Source: CAILUG01 sp903844415 (lineage in GTDB: Bacteria; Pseudomonadota; Gammaproteobacteria; Pseudomonadales; Pseudohongiellaceae). Taken from it: a DNA stretch of 64,000 bases. Numbering within the stretch: the stretch's first letter is position 1; every line of letters begins with the position of its first letter. The DNA lies in NCBI GenBank assembly GCA_947477655.1, contig CANJTS010000003.1, positions 248,001 through 312,000 of the forward strand, read 5' to 3'. This document shows, piece by piece, positions 63,910 through 64,000 of this stretch. The position numbers and the translations under genes are program-made. A model generated the notes under the pieces. That model did no database searches. It saw only the letters and a list, made by a program, of their open reading frames with translations, and was not told where the DNA came from.

Positions 63910-64000
63910 GTTAGATATTTTTAGGTCTTTTCTGTTTAGATTTAGCCCCCTATTTTTATCTTTACAATTGGTAACTGCAACAGTTTGCTTTATGGATTAA

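Noticed and set aside
1..64000. tRNA genes, rRNA, CRISPR arrays, insertion sequences, integrases
   Set aside because: No cloverleaf with a T-loop GGTTCGA-type core, no spaced repeat array, and no transposase or integrase motif was seen.

Overview
The window looks like a stretch of chromosome from a free-living, probably aquatic gammaproteobacterium of moderate G+C. The evidence is family-level protein identity (ArgS, TopA, RNase E, RluC, NlpD, RpoS, FdxA, MutS, RecA, RecX all read as gammaproteobacterial types) and the clustering nlpD-rpoS-fdxA-mutS-recA-recX and rne/rluC, known from Pseudomonas- and Vibrio-like genomes. I see no phage, insertion sequence, CRISPR array, rRNA or tRNA gene. The species cannot be named from this sequence alone.

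Layout. 1-541: 5' part of argS (minus). 694-10017: envelope and stress genes: a Tat-exported PhoX-type phosphatase, a CBM9-like/DUF5916 outer-membrane protein, a PepSY membrane protein, a chromate transporter, an exported VOC protein and a small heat-shock protein with what looks like a heat-shock promoter and an RNA thermometer. 10233-13811: MarR regulator, adaptor, ABC ATPase and permease in one overlapping operon (MacAB-like with ATPase and permease split). 13897-18115: RND pump and its adaptor, with a TetR-type palindrome upstream. 18423-25570: six-gene MoxR/Bat operon (moxR, DUF58, DUF4381, batA, a batB-batC fusion, batD). 25846-29241: pyrD fused to a glutaredoxin-like domain, tatD, ilvE. 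29486-34813: topA, a UPF0149 protein, wrbA, DAHP synthase. 35065-38376: exported TIM-barrel isomerase and a second DUF5916 protein. 38664-44794: AddAB-like helicase/nuclease pair. 44807-48982: ETF-ubiquinone oxidoreductase divergent from etfB-etfA, then an exported YceI protein. 49088-54216: rne, rluC, maf. 54389-61954: nlpD, rpoS, fdxA, mutS, recA, recX. 62069-63816: pobA and an exported SnoaL-like protein.

Genes that work together: the two efflux modules (10.2-18.1 kb) probably handle toxic compounds. The MoxR/Bat operon resembles chaperone-like AAA+/von Willebrand factor systems of the envelope. ETF plus ETF-QO pass electrons from flavin dehydrogenases to quinone, the acceptor PyrD also uses. 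AddAB-like, RecA, RecX and MutS form a repair group; NlpD and RpoS link cell separation and the general stress response.

The most notable observations are: a PyrD-glutaredoxin-like fusion; loss of one expected [4Fe-4S] cysteine in ETF-QO; a six-copy hexanucleotide repeat coding a Glu-Val run in the N-terminus of RpoS; a ROSE-like thermometer before the small heat-shock gene; and recA without a standard LexA box but with a tandem repeat just before its start. No wholly new multi-gene system is evident.
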